Positions 9,755 to 19,498 of a stretch of DNA of 64,000 nucleotides are shown here, in pieces; the stretch's first letter is position 1; every line of letters begins with the position of its first letter. The notes under the pieces were generated by a model that saw nothing but the letters and a program-made list of their open reading frames with translations, was not told the DNA's origin and made no database searches. The position numbers were made by a program, and so were the translations under genes. Origin of the DNA: Anisus vortex. Taxonomy: Eukaryota > Mollusca > Gastropoda > Planorbidae. The stretch is from positions 23,335,301 through 23,399,300 of the forward strand of contig OX421506.1 of assembly GCA_949126835.1 (NCBI GenBank). The letters are read 5' to 3'.

Positions 9755-9985
9755 TCATCATCATCATCAATCCCAGGTCCGTTGAGGTCGTTGGGGGGGG
9801 GGGGGGGAGCGAATGGACACTTCGGCAGTCAACTTTCTCCACTTTTGCCTATCTTGCGCGGTTGTCAATAGTTGAGTCAACTGCAGCCCTGTCCAATCCT
9901 TGACATTGTCGAACCAGCATCTCCGCTGACGGCCTCTCCTACGCCTACCTTCCACCGTGCCCTGGAGGATTGTTTTGAATACGAA
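9755..9985 (-). mobile_element. LINE 3' fragment
   Basis: Minus strand 9767-9955 encodes EGRRRRGRQRRCWFDNVKD, then WTGLQLTQLLTTAQDRQKW and RKLTAEVSIR, the C-terminal end of a non-LTR ORF2, followed by an (ATG/GAT)n tail at 9749-9765. Contains a 15-bp G run at 9793-9807. Same family as 2070-2292. Confidence 0.75.
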
Positions 9986-9999
9986 TATTTGTTATGAAT

Positions 10000-10208
10000 A
10001 AGTAAAGTACCCATCGAACCAAAGTGATCATAGGGCTGATGAAGCAGCATTCACCAGTTTCTGTGGCCACGGCATACTAGGGGATGTGTGGCCAGCACAA
10101 TGCCCAGCCGCCTTTACTTTACCCCAACTAATGTCAGGTACCTATCAGAGCTAGGTAGACTAAGGGACACCCTCAAGTCCTGGGAAAAAATCCCGGCGTA
10201 TCCAGGAA
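10000..10208 (-). mobile_element. SINE, head truncated
   Basis: Antisense copy: AGTAAAGTACCCATCGAACC, GATGAAGCAGCATTCACCAG, GCCTTTACTTTACCCC, ending at the segment before the tRNA-like head. Confidence 0.85.
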
Positions 10209-10281
10209 TATGAATTAGCGTTATGAATAGTGCTTTATAAATATGTAATTTTTAATTTGTAAGATACAGTGTTCGAATGTT

Positions 10282-10298
10282 AATAAATAAACAATAAA
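10282..10298 (+). terminator. Possible poly(A) signals for gene B
   Basis: Two AATAAA motifs (10282, 10293) about 750 bp after the gene B stop, beyond LINE and SINE insertions. No nearer AATAAA was found. Tentative. Confidence 0.35.
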
Positions 10299-10484
10299 GG
10301 AAAGTTGTATGTTAGTTGACAGCTATTGTGAAAAACTGAGCATGCTAGTTCAATGTTAAAGTTATATCATGCAGAGGCGCGCGAGCCTATACGAATGATC
10401 ATCAGTATCATTATCATCATACAATAGGATGTGGTTGGATGTACGAGCTGAATATGAGTAGTTTTACGCTGCCCAGTAAAACAA

Positions 10485-10773
10485 AAGACTATAATAAGAT
10501 GGACCGCTTGCTCTTTTTTTAGAGCTTATAATATGTTCTTTTTTTCCGTGTGAAGCCAATAACGCTGATTTAAATGACTCCAACATTTGCATTAAAGGTT
10601 ACCGCTGTATACAACTTTCGATTTTAATTTTAATTTTCCATTGAGAAAAGCATAGCGATTAAATAAAACGGAAGTGTACAATACAAAAGTGAATCGGGAA
10701 TTTCGAAAAGAAGTCATTCGAGTCATCAAATAGCAGAAATATTAAAGCAAGCTGTCCATCTTATTATAGTCTT
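10485..10773. mobile_element. MITE with 27-bp terminal inverted repeats
   Basis: Left end AAGACTATAATAAGATGGAC + CGCTTGC; right end is its inverse complement with one mismatch in 27. A related copy lies at 50129-50435. 289 bp, no coding potential; superfamily not recognised. Confidence 0.8.
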
Positions 10774-10805
10774 GGGTTTGACAGTGTGTTTGACAATGCG
10801 TAAAC

Positions 10806-11010
10806 CAGGAGTGGGCAACCCTTATTTTCGTCATTGGGTCGTCTATAAAGAATTTGCTACAATCAGACAAGCCAAAGAGTCTGAATCTTTTATTTACATT
10901 ATTAATACGAGATGAATTAAAAGAACTGCCGTTAGAAGCTCTGTTGAGAAAACGTTGAACGGCTTGGCGAGCCTTGGTGTGGCCCACGGGACGCATGTTG
11001 CACGCCCCTA
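10806..11010. mobile_element. hAT-like MITE with 8-bp target duplication
   Basis: Begins CAGGAGTGGGCAACCC and ends GTTGCACGCCCCTA (imperfect TIRs). Flanks GCGTAAAC (10798-10805) and GTGTAAAC (11011-11018) match 7 of 8, the duplication length expected of hAT. Confidence 0.75.
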
Positions 11011-11237
11011 GTGTAAACCGACAAAGGAAAGTGTATCTATAGAAGTTGTATTAATAAAAGTACATTGTTTGTTCTGTTTTCTAAATGTGATTTTGTTATT
11101 AAACACGCTATTATTATTTTACTGAGTTTTTTTTTTCAAATATAAAAATGTGTGCTTGCAAACAATGCCATCTAATCTATCTTTTTACTTTGAAGTTCTT
11201 TATCAATCTAGCTTTCTGTATGTATTTCTAAAATTTT

Positions 11238-11239
11238 CT

Positions 11240-11310
<71 letters not shown>

Positions 11311-11695
11311 CTTAGCTGGTATATCAATGTAATGTTATTCTATCTATTTCTTTCTATTTTTTGGTTTCTATCCATCAATCCAGCTGTCTACCTATCTTTA
11401 TCAATCTATCTATCTATCTATCAATCTATCTATATATCTATCTACTATGTATCTATCTTTCGGTATATGTCTATATATCAATTGGGTGTCCACTTATCTA
11501 TTTGTCTGTCTAGCTTTCTATCTACTTTCTATCCATCTGTATGTCTATGTATATCTATCTATATGTTTTTTTTACTATGTATCTATCGATCTATCAGATT
11601 TCTATCTATCTAGCCATCTGTCAATATATCTACCTCTCTATCAATATATGTATCATTCTATTATAAATCTTTTTATCTATATATTATTTTGATCT
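11238..11695. repeat. (TATC)n microsatellite with degenerate downstream extension
   Basis: 11238-11310 is nearly pure TATC. The pattern decays but persists to about 11695. Overlapping plus-strand open frames (YLSIYLSI...) are its translation. Confidence 0.9.
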
Positions 11696-11980
11696 CTAGC
11701 TAACTGTCTATGATTTGAGGATATGATATGTACCTTTACATTGATCAATCGATCATTCTTTGCTTCTATTATTGTCTTTTTAAAATTAAATAATTCTAAC
11801 TTTGACCACCGCTTTATTTCTACACATCAAAACGCTTGTATAAAAATTGAAATCGCCTTTCTGTTGATTAAACAAAATGCGTTTCTTGCTATTTATTTAG
11901 TCAACGGTTTCATAACTTAGACCTTGTCTTTAATTATTGACTCCAGCTGTTGGATTGTCAAATCGTGTTTTTTGAAGCAT

Positions 11981-12720
11981 CCCCTTCAGATCCATTTGAT
12001 CCATATGGCTTGTAGAGCAGCGGTCAAAGTTTCCTTGACCACACCATACGACTGGATTGTGAGCACAGCACAATGCCCAACTGCCTTTTTTCGCATTAAC
12101 TAATGCCAAGGATCTTCTGTGGTCCTCCACGTTTCAGCACCATAGAGTAAGACAGACTTCACATTTGAGTTGAAGATCTTCATCTTTGTTTTCAAGGATA
12201 TATCTCTTGAGCTCCAGATATTCTTAAGTTGGAGGAAGGCTGTCCTGGCCTTAGACTTTCATAAACTCATGTCTCAGGAAAATGTTGCATATACGCTGGC
12301 CGGACATGATCAGTAACGTTGAGCTCTGGAGTTGCACAGGTCAACAGGCAGCCGATCTGGAGATCATGCAAAAAAGATGGAGATGGTTGTGGCACACACT
12401 CCGAAAACCTGCTTCCAACATTACCAGACAGTCCCTATCGTGGAACCCCCAAGGGAAGAGGAGAAGGGGCCGACCTCGTAACAGCTGGCGACGTGACCTG
12501 GATGCCGACGTCAAGAGATCAGTTCATTCTTGGGGACAGTTGGAAAGACTCGCTAGGGACCGGGATGGCTGGACAGCCCTTGTTGGTGGCCTATGCCCCG
12601 AGAGGGGTAGTAGGCGTAAGTAAGTAATGCCAAGGACTCCTTAGAGCTGGATAGACTCACTGTCACCTTCCAGCGTTCACTAGGGTTCGAAACCCACAGT
12701 CGATCGCGCTGTTGCTAGGC
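11981..12720 (-). mobile_element. Old SINE copy split by a LINE insertion
   Basis: 11981-12112 holds the antisense SINE tail (TGATCCATATGGCTTGTAG, CACAATGCCCAACTGCC, CTAATGCCAAGGA). The body and tRNA-like head resume at 12625-12720 (TAATGCCAAGGACTCC, AGAGCTGGATAGACTC, GGGTTCGAAACCC). TAATGCCAAGGA appears on both sides of the insertion. Confidence 0.75.
12113..12624 (+). mobile_element. LINE 3' end with inverted 5' segment (twin priming)
   Basis: Minus strand ~12120-12254 encodes KARTAFLQLKNIWSSRDIS, LKTKMKIFNSNVKSV and LLYGAETWRT. Plus strand ~12262-12610 encodes INSCLRKMLHIRWPDMISN, VELWSCTGQQAADLE, GRPRNSWRRDLDADVKR and GLCPERGS. These two pieces are consecutive in the intact ORF2 C-terminus, so the 5' part is inverted relative to the 3' part. 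A 12-bp duplication (TAATGCCAAGGA, 12101-12112 and 12625-12636) brackets the whole. The 3' end is TAAGTAAG. Confidence 0.85.
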
Positions 12721-12759
12721 CATTTTTAAAAGGCTTTTAATTTGATGAGGTTTGTATAC

Positions 12760-12990
12760 TTCTAAAGACGTCTATTAGTGGCAGAGCGTTGGTTTGTCTT
12801 TCGGATGGTTCGGGCTCAAACCCACAAACAAATAATATCAATTATCTAGTGTCTAGGTAACCCAAAGCTATGACAAATTAGCCGTGGACATATTTTGCTG
12901 GCCATACAATATCTTTTCATGTTGTGGCCAATGAGATTGATGAACCGTGCTAAGCTGTTAACCAAATCGTCATTAAAGCGATCCAGCTGT
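12760..12990 (+). repeat. Degenerate SINE-like sequence
   Basis: Weak tRNA-like head (GGCAGAGCGTTGG, GGTTCGGGCTCAAACCC) and a body with GCTGGCCATACAATATC. Too diverged to assign to the main SINE with certainty. Confidence 0.4.
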
Positions 12991-13761
12991 AATGGGTAGC
13001 CTCTACGCGACATCAATTGTCAATTGTGAAAAGTCCAATGCGACTGGGGATTGTGGCTAGCCACGGAAACTGGTCAGTCTACGTACTTACTATTGCAACC
13101 ATCTGCCTCCACATTTTGGTCTAATCATAGATCTCATTCTTCAAATTCTGCATTACTATTGGAATGTTTATAGCAGATAGATAGATGCCTCTATTTAGGT
13201 CAAATAAAGGGCGATAAATTTTGTTTTATTTTAGGTTTATCAAAGCTCAAACACGCAATTAAAAAAATAAAACTGTCGATAGACATTTACGACTTCGACG
13301 CATTTGTGAAATTAGGTCAGAAGTCGTAGGTCGCCATGGGAACCCATCAACAAACCGCGTCAACAAAGGGTAAATCTTTCTATTTGGGGAGTGTTGATCA
13401 CCCAGACACAATAAAAAAAAAGGAGAACGCAACCAACACACACACCCACAGAACATGTTGTTTATTTACAATCTTTGAATGCTAGAGTTATTTGCCTCAT
13501 TGATATAAAAGTCCTCACCGAGTAGTTTATCCTGGCTCAGAACTTTGGACATTGTAAAACATTGTAAAACAATACCTAGACCATTTTAATTCTGTAAGTA
13601 GGCCTAGATTTTGGAACATTTACAAGCATTTTCTTTTAAAATAGTTCTTTTGTTTTAGTTTACATTTTAAATACATATATAAAGAAATTATAACTGCATG
13701 GGTAGTTATAGTGTATTTGAAATGTAATTTTTGCCGATTCTGAGAACGAGCACAGATATAA

Positions 13762-13880
13762 TACTTTATACATTACAGACGCTCCTTCTATAAAGAAGAT
13801 TATTGCGTCCTACTTAATGTTTTAGATGATATTAAGTTACTGGTTTTCCTGGAATGTTCAGGCAAACCATTCCCCCTATG
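13762..13880 (-). mobile_element. LINE 3'-end fragment (GGAGCGTCTGTAATGTATAA family)
   Basis: Antisense copy of the 3' end defined at 20585-21228: TACATTACAGACGCTCC, TTCTATAAAGAAGATTATTG, AGTTACTGGTTTTCCTGG. Truncated, with an internal deletion after GCGTCCTAC. Confidence 0.8.
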
Positions 13881-14079
13881 CTAGTACATATCGTATATAA
13901 AGAATAGACTATAACAGTAGTAGGGAAAACTGATCCACTAGCATCACGTGCAATGGTCTCGTTTTCAATTCCAGGTTTTAAAAAATGCGAGGATTTAATT
14001 TTTTTTCTTGTTTTGGGCAGGGTGTTTTCTTAATATATCTATCGTTCATGACATAGGCGTATCCACCAGTGATCAGAGT

Positions 14080-14096
14080 CCCCCCCCCCCCCCCCC
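14080..14096. repeat. Poly-C run (17)
   Basis: Uninterrupted C17, one of several runs of 12 or more in the window. Confidence 0.9.
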
Positions 14097-14578
14097 GAAC
14101 CTTCTCTAGAACTCTCTCCCTTAAAAAAAAATACAAAACCGATGTTTAAAAAAAAAATAACAACAATTTTTTTTTAGACAAAGTTGTTCTAGAATTGATA
14201 CATAGAGAGTTGATGTGCACATTTCGTTGGCATATTCACATTGTTAGGACATACAAAATGATGTTAAATTTGCTAATTTTTAATTAACGAATTCTGCATT
14301 TAGGACGTTTCCGTAATATATTGTAGACATTTACTTGTAACAAAAATTTTACTTTATTAATTTGGCGAAAATTACTTTCCAAATAAAAAGGGTCCCGGTA
14401 TTTTAAATGAACTATCTCTCTAGTAGCTTAGCCAAGTTTTTAAAATTAATCTATTCATCAGATTTTTCTTGTTGTGCTTTATGTTTAAAAAATTTATTTA
14501 CAAGAGTCATATAATTATTTTCTTCTTTGGCTTAGGTTTAGTTTATACTTATTGTTAAAACAGACAAGTCAAACCAAA

Positions 14579-14603
14579 ATGGGTTGCAGCCAATCTGCTA
14601 TGA
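14579..14603 (+). CDS. Gene C, first coding exon (myristoyl/palmitoyl anchor)
   Basis: ATG GGT TGC AGC CAA TCT GCT ATG A then GTAAGT: MGCSQSAM plus one base. Same 25-nt length, phase and donor as gene B exon 1. Gly2, Cys3 and Ser6 fit N-myristoylation plus palmitoylation. The coding bases differ from gene B mostly at third positions in the GCQSA core (GGG/GGT, TCA/TCT), which suggests the anchor is under constraint. Joins in frame to 16697-16821 across a 2.09-kb intron holding a SINE and two hAT-like remnants. A possible upstream acceptor (TTCTTCTTTGGCTTAG, ending 14535) points to a 5' UTR exon. Confidence 0.75.
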
Positions 14604-14709
14604 GTAAGTTGTTCTTTTTTTTTCTAGGTCTGCTTTGTGCGTGTGTGTGATTCTGTCGTATTTTATACAACAAAATGCACTAGACATTATGAACATGTAT
14701 TGACATTGT

Positions 14710-14979
14710 AAGTAAAGTACCCGTCGGACCGAATTGGTCCATAGGATCCGATGAAGCAGCGTTCACCAGTTTCTGTGGCCACGGCATACTAGGTGATTGT
14801 GTGGCCAGCACTATGCACAGCCGCCTTTACTTTACCCAAACTAAGGTCAGGTACCCATCAGAGCTGGGTAGACTCAGGGACACCCTCCAGATCCGGGAAA
14901 AAATCCTAGCCTGCACCAGGATTCGAACCCGGGATCTTCGGCTCGCCAGTCGAACGCGCTGCCGCTCGGCTACCGTGCC
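14710..14979 (-). mobile_element. Complete SINE with target-site duplication, in the gene C intron
   Basis: Antisense full-length copy from AGTAAAGTACCCGTCGGACC to the tRNA-like head (GGATTCGAACCCGGG, CGCTGCCGCTCGGCTACCGT). ATTGACATTGT flanks it at 14699-14709 and 14980-14990. Confidence 0.9.
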
Positions 14980-15099
14980 ATTGACATTGTGAATACAATG
15001 AATTAAAACAACAACAACTGACACTAGAAGTAGAAACTCAATAACTCAATGGAGCCACAGTAAAAGACCTTGTGGGTCAACAACATCAATAGAACATAT

Positions 15100-15315
15100 G
15101 TGCGTTTGGGCTAAGTGGCTGAACTCTGCGGTTTCAATCAGAAGGCTTTAGGGTCAAGTTAGGATCATAGCTCCAGGATTTGTTTTTGCCCCCGTGTCAA
15201 CAAGGGACGTCCCTCGAGTTTCATCGAGTTTACTAATTAATGACGTCCGGGCATTCTGCTGGTCACACAATCGCCTTAGACGCCTTGTCGAAAGAAATCG
15301 GCGAGCTCTGCCTCA
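15100..15315 (+). repeat. Degenerate SINE-like sequence
   Basis: tRNA-like GGCTAAGTGGCTGAACTCTG followed by a body resembling the main SINE (CGGGCATTCTGCTGGTCACA, TCGCCTTAGACGCC). Strongly diverged. Confidence 0.45.
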
Positions 15316-15544
15316 ATTAGCCATATAAACACAAATGTGGTGCTTTACTCAATTCTTTTAAAATTATTAATGTTAAAATAGCTTTCAAAAAGATCTACCA
15401 TTGTATGACACGTCGAAAGTATTAAATATTGACATACTGTTACACTAACAAATCTAAAGTAGTAGCTTTATTTATAGGGCAATGCTTAATTTAGACAATT
15501 GTTCTGGATTCTGAAGCCATTACAACAAAAAAAGAATTTTCAGA

Positions 15545-15683
15545 GGCACGCGGATGTCCTCCGCAATCGGTAATTCTCAAGGGAAGAGCTAAATAACATA
15601 ATTTAGGCTGTTGGCACTCAGAATGAATTAAAATACTACTTTGGCACACTATTACCAAAAAGTAATAGACTGATCCCTAGTCC
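15545..15683 (-). mobile_element. hAT-like MITE fragment
   Basis: Antisense match to the 26367-26561 family: GCACGCGGATGTCCTCCGC, TTTAGGCTGTTGGCACTC, CTACTTTGGCACACTATTA, ending GACTGATCCCTAG. Confidence 0.65.
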
Positions 15684-15702
15684 AAAAAATATATATAACA
15701 TA

Positions 15703-15918
15703 CAGTTGCGTAACTAGGTCAAATTACGCCTGGGGCAAGGGAGGGGGTCAAAATTGGCGCCTATTAAAAATTCTAGTTTTTAAACTGTTATAGTAAGATA
15801 ACGTACGTAGGAGTTCAGAAAATGTTAGTTTAGTGCCTATGCTAAAATTTCTACACCTAGGGCGGGTCGCCCGTTTCTCTCCCCCCCCCCCCCCCCCCTC
15901 CGACTAGCCACGCTACAG
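15703..15918. mobile_element. hAT-like MITE of the 'CAGTGGCGTAACTAGG' type
   Basis: Left end CAGTTGCGTAACTAGG; right end CTAGCCACGCTACAG. Flanks ATAACATA and ATTACATC match 6 of 8. Contains a C18 run (15881-15898). Related right end near 54150-54215. Confidence 0.6.
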
Positions 15919-16696
15919 ATTACATCCATGAAGAGCTAAAAAATTTATAGACTTAAGATTCGCAGATATTTATTATCGTCGTAAATCTTTTTCTCCAAAA
16001 GTCGGTCAATCGATTTGTGTGTGTTTGTGTGTGTATGTGTGTGTGTGTCAAAGCATATCAGGAATACCATACGGGGGTTTAATGGAGTTATTCCAGTGCT
16101 TTTGGAGCAAATAGTAATCAGTTTAAAACTAAAGGGCTCTCACTAAAGGTGGAAGTGGGTTGGCGGCATGGGACTTAGGCCAGCTCAACTCAGAACCACT
16201 TTTAGAAGTAAAGTATCACATTCTAGATTAGTTTGAGCCAAAGACTTCTCTGTTTCCGTGAGCACAACATAAAAGGTGATTGTTTTGGTCGTTCTAGAAT
16301 CAGAATCCGAGATGAGGGGTTCTAAAAAACCCAGTTGTTTACTGTTTTCGATTTGAAAAAAAAAAAAACACAGCTGTTTTCGATTAATAATAAAAATCAC
16401 ATCTGTATACTGGTTTTTTTTTTCTTTTTGTTTATTATTTTCAATTATTTTATAGTCAATAACTTTTTTTTTGCAATAAAATCAGGCTTAGCTAAAAGGG
16501 GCGTAGGTAGTGCCCCTACTGCCATCGTTGCACTTTTAGCTTACCGGTATTTGAACCCGAAACGTTCCGAATGTCAATTCAACCGCTACCATGTCACGCT
16601 GTAAATACAATTATTATTTTTTCAACGGACCATAATAATATATACTGTTAAAATAAATCATTTGCTGTATTTTGTTTGCACACGTATTTTTTTCAG

Positions 16697-16821
16697 AGAG
16701 TATTGGATGCCATCCGGGCAAAGGTCACGACAAAGGTAAAGGACATGATCGCGGCAGACGTGGATCCAACGATTCGAAAGGAAGCCACGGCAAAGGTCGC
16801 GGAAGAAAAGGCAGTCACTGA
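16697..16821 (+). CDS. Gene C, second coding exon of a 49-aa Gly/Lys/His/Arg-rich protein
   Basis: Acceptor TTTTTTTCAG at 16687-16696; the split codon is K, then SIGCHPGKGHDKGKGHD, RGRRGSND, SKGSHGKGRGRKGSH and TGA at 16819. The mature protein would be MGCSQSAMK plus 40 residues, strongly basic. Motifs shared with gene A exon 2: a Cys-His near the exon start, GKGH, R(R)GS, and SKGSHGKG...KGSH at the end. Read in the wrong frame from 16676 it gives an 89-codon Ala/Lys-rich ORF that should not be annotated. The poly(A) signal at 16953 follows by 131 bp. Function unknown; lipid-anchored basic peptide is inference. Confidence 0.75.
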
Positions 16822-16952
16822 TTTAAAAAAAAAAAGGTTATGGGCCACTGCAACAAACCAAAATAGCCTCCATTATGGTGTTTTTGATAGTCTAGGCCTA
16901 CTCTTGCATTATGTTTTTTTTTTTATCACAATTAAAAATTTGTAAGTGATTG

Positions 16953-16958
16953 AATAAA
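16953..16958 (+). terminator. Poly(A) signal of gene C
   Basis: AATAAA in GATTGAATAAAAACTGTTAG, matching the gene A signal context at 1312. Confidence 0.6.
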
Positions 16959-16989
16959 AACTGTTAGCATTTTTGCAACATTTTACTTT

Positions 16990-17610
16990 TCATATGGATA
17001 ACAAAATTTATGGTTAGCATGTGTCGAATCTCAGATGTGAAAGTCTAGGCTACTCAATGAATTATTATTTCATTTTTATTTTAACAAATTAAGTAAAATG
17101 TATAGAACAACATTGAAATGGTTATTTATTATCTGCCCCAGTTGTGTACCTAAATAAACGCATGTATGTAAATTTGGATGCACTCAGAATAAAAATTATA
17201 AAATATGTAGAATAATTTGAATGTTTTTAATCATTCAACAATGGGTCATGTTTATTTATAATACCACTGTTGCTCTTTATTGTATAATTGTATGTAAATT
17301 AGTATTTATATAATTACATCTGTGATACATTTAGAATCTTACTTCTATGTGAATATAAACAGTAGATCTATACTAGTGAAGATGACATTTGTTTTTAAAG
17401 CTAAATTGTATGATTGAGTTTGTATGATCTTTTTTTATAAGAAGAATCTTTAGCAGAGTTGGTGTTTAGTTTGTCAGTATAGTCGTTTCAGCATCCCTCG
17501 GGAAAACAAGCAATGCGCTATGTTTATGTTATGTGCCTTAGTATCCATAAATGACGTCTTTAAATTCCGTTATTAAATTGGGCACACTAAGAGAATGATG
17601 TCTACTTACA
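16990..17610. other. AT-rich unique sequence, no gene seen
   Basis: No open frame or repeat signature of note. Confidence 0.5.
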
Positions 17611-17617
17611 TGGACTC

Positions 17618-17672
17618 TTATACATTACAGACGCTCCTTCTATAAAGAAGATTATTGTGTCCTACGCTCATC
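17618..17672 (-). mobile_element. LINE 3'-end fragment
   Basis: TATACATTACAGACGCTCC and ATAAAGAAGATTATTGTG: the extreme 3' end of the family at 20585-21228, antisense. Confidence 0.75.
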
Positions 17673-17689
17673 CGTGGGATTATGCGATT

Positions 17690-18110
17690 ATATGTCGTGC
17701 GATTATGTCAAATTTTTACCCCCCTTCCCTCCCCTTATAAATCGCATATTGTCACAAAAACTTGCGACTCCAGCTTCCAATATAATTGCACAAAACTCTG
17801 CACTACCCCCCCCCCCCCCCCCCCCATATCCTGTTTCCAATTTCAAAATTAGCAATGTTTCAATTCGCCTTTAACATCATTGTCGTAAAGGTGTCACTAT
17901 AATCAATAGAATTACTGAAGCTTGTTAGGTGAAACTTGTTGAAGTGGATATCTCACTCAAATATGTACTTCATTTAAATGTGTCGTTACATTGTGTATAC
18001 CCCCCCCCCCCCCCCATCCTTTCATCACACATCGTCACAAATGGTTGATCTCCCCCAGCCCCCTTTTCCCTCTCCTAGTCGCGTGAAGTCATTTGTGGAC
18101 AACCCATTAA
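17690..18110. mobile_element. GACGTC/GTCACAAA-type DNA element (pair of 56387-56756)
   Basis: Shares scattered blocks with 56387-56756 in the same order: TTGTCACAAAAACTTGCGAC, TATCCTGTTTCCAATTTC, GAAACTTGTTGAAG, ACATCGTCACAAATG, and GTCATTTGTGGACAACCC at the right end. Contains C runs of 20 (17806-17825) and 16 (18000-18015). Left terminus eroded. Confidence 0.55.
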
Positions 18111-18529
18111 CTTCTGCGAGTGTACATGCACAATTTTACAAAAATAAATATTTAGTTGATAGAATTGCGCTCTGTTTTTTCTTTACTGCCGGTTAACTAT
18201 ATGATGATAAACTGTTTTAAGATCCTAAAACGTTTACTAAAGATAGACTGAGGATTATTAAGCAGTCGGCTTAGCATAAGACAACTCTTGCGTCTTGTTC
18301 TATGTGTTCATTTTTTGAATTGCCTCCCTTACAACATCTCATCTGCTCAATGATATCGCTAACTTCATAGTTTTCAACGTATTATTTTTTAAACCACCTT
18401 TAGTATTGTTTGTTAATAGAAGAGAGGCTGATGCTTCAATAGACCTGTTGAACTAAATAGTCTGAGTGAAGATTGTTTTTGTTATCATTCACTTTAAAGT
18501 TCATTTCAGTTATTAACACAAGAGTAATC

Positions 18530-18725
18530 TATTTAAACACCCAGACTCTTATTCCAAATGCAAGAACAAATACATGCTATTCCGGCATTGAATGGGTTAC
18601 CTCAACAAATCAGGAAAGTTGACAACATCTTTTGAAACTCTGATAGAAAATGCAGGGCTAAACTTAATCCGCGGGATTGCGTAGGACGCAATTGTCTATT
18701 GTAGGGGCGTCTTTCACATATAAAA
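18530..18725 (+). mobile_element. LINE 3'-end fragment
   Basis: Sense copy: ATTGAATGGGTTACCTCAAC, ATCAGGAAAGTTGACAAC, GCGTAGGACGCAATTG, GGGGCGTCTTTCA. Truncated. Confidence 0.7.
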
Positions 18726-19289
18726 TATATATAAGTACCACACACCAACAAAATACATTAGTAAGCAGTACTTTCAGAAAGTTGTTATTGTTCCGACTCT
18801 GATGGGTGTCCTTGGTGTAACACTACTAATCCAACTTTGTATGACTTGACACGATTGTCATGCTTTTACATATCTTGATACTAGTGTAGCGTTTTAGTTG
18901 TATGCATTATATTCTTCTTTCATACTTTCCGTGTAGGACGATACTGTACGAAATAGTACAACAACAAAAGTTTCTAATACTCTAAGATAGTAATAACACC
19001 AAATATCCTTATACATTAAACAGTTCATGAGATAGTCCATAATATTACATTGGAATCAATATAAGTAGACTATATATCACAAATCACTCAATTCCATTTA
19101 ACCAAAAAACACTTGGATTCTCGCCACACACCGGTCACCGACTGCCCGTTACACACTACTGATTTCAACACGTTAGCGCCTTTCGCTTCCCCGTCACACA
19201 ATGCATGAATCCTTGTTTTGATTTAGAGCTTACACAACTCATAGTAATTGTCTAGAAGTGATAGTATGACACCTGAGTCGACCCACCTC

Positions 19290-19425
19290 TGAAAGGTACC
19301 TGACATTTGTTTGGGAGGGGGGGGATAAAGGCTGTTGGGCATCGGACCTGTTACACAATCCCCCTAGTTGTTGTGGTCGCAGAAACTGGTGAGCACTGCT
19401 TCATCGGTCCTTGGGCTCAAATAGG
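19290..19425 (+). mobile_element. SINE 3' part
   Basis: GGTACCTGACATTTGTTTGGG, AAAGGCTGTTGGGCATCGG, GCAGAAACTGGTGAGCACTG. Head missing. Confidence 0.7.
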
Positions 19426-19445
19426 ATAGGATAGGCGCGCTATAT

Positions 19446-19448
<3 letters not shown>

Positions 19449-19496
<48 letters not shown>
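19449..19496. repeat. (ATC)n microsatellite
   Basis: About 16 uninterrupted ATC units between two opposed SINE tails (19290-19425 plus, ~19500-19600 minus). Confidence 0.95.

Positions 19497-19498
<2 letters not shown>

Noticed and set aside
16676..16945. 89-codon frame over gene C exon 2
   Set aside because: Wrong frame by the same comparison; it also runs through the acceptor and into the 3' UTR.
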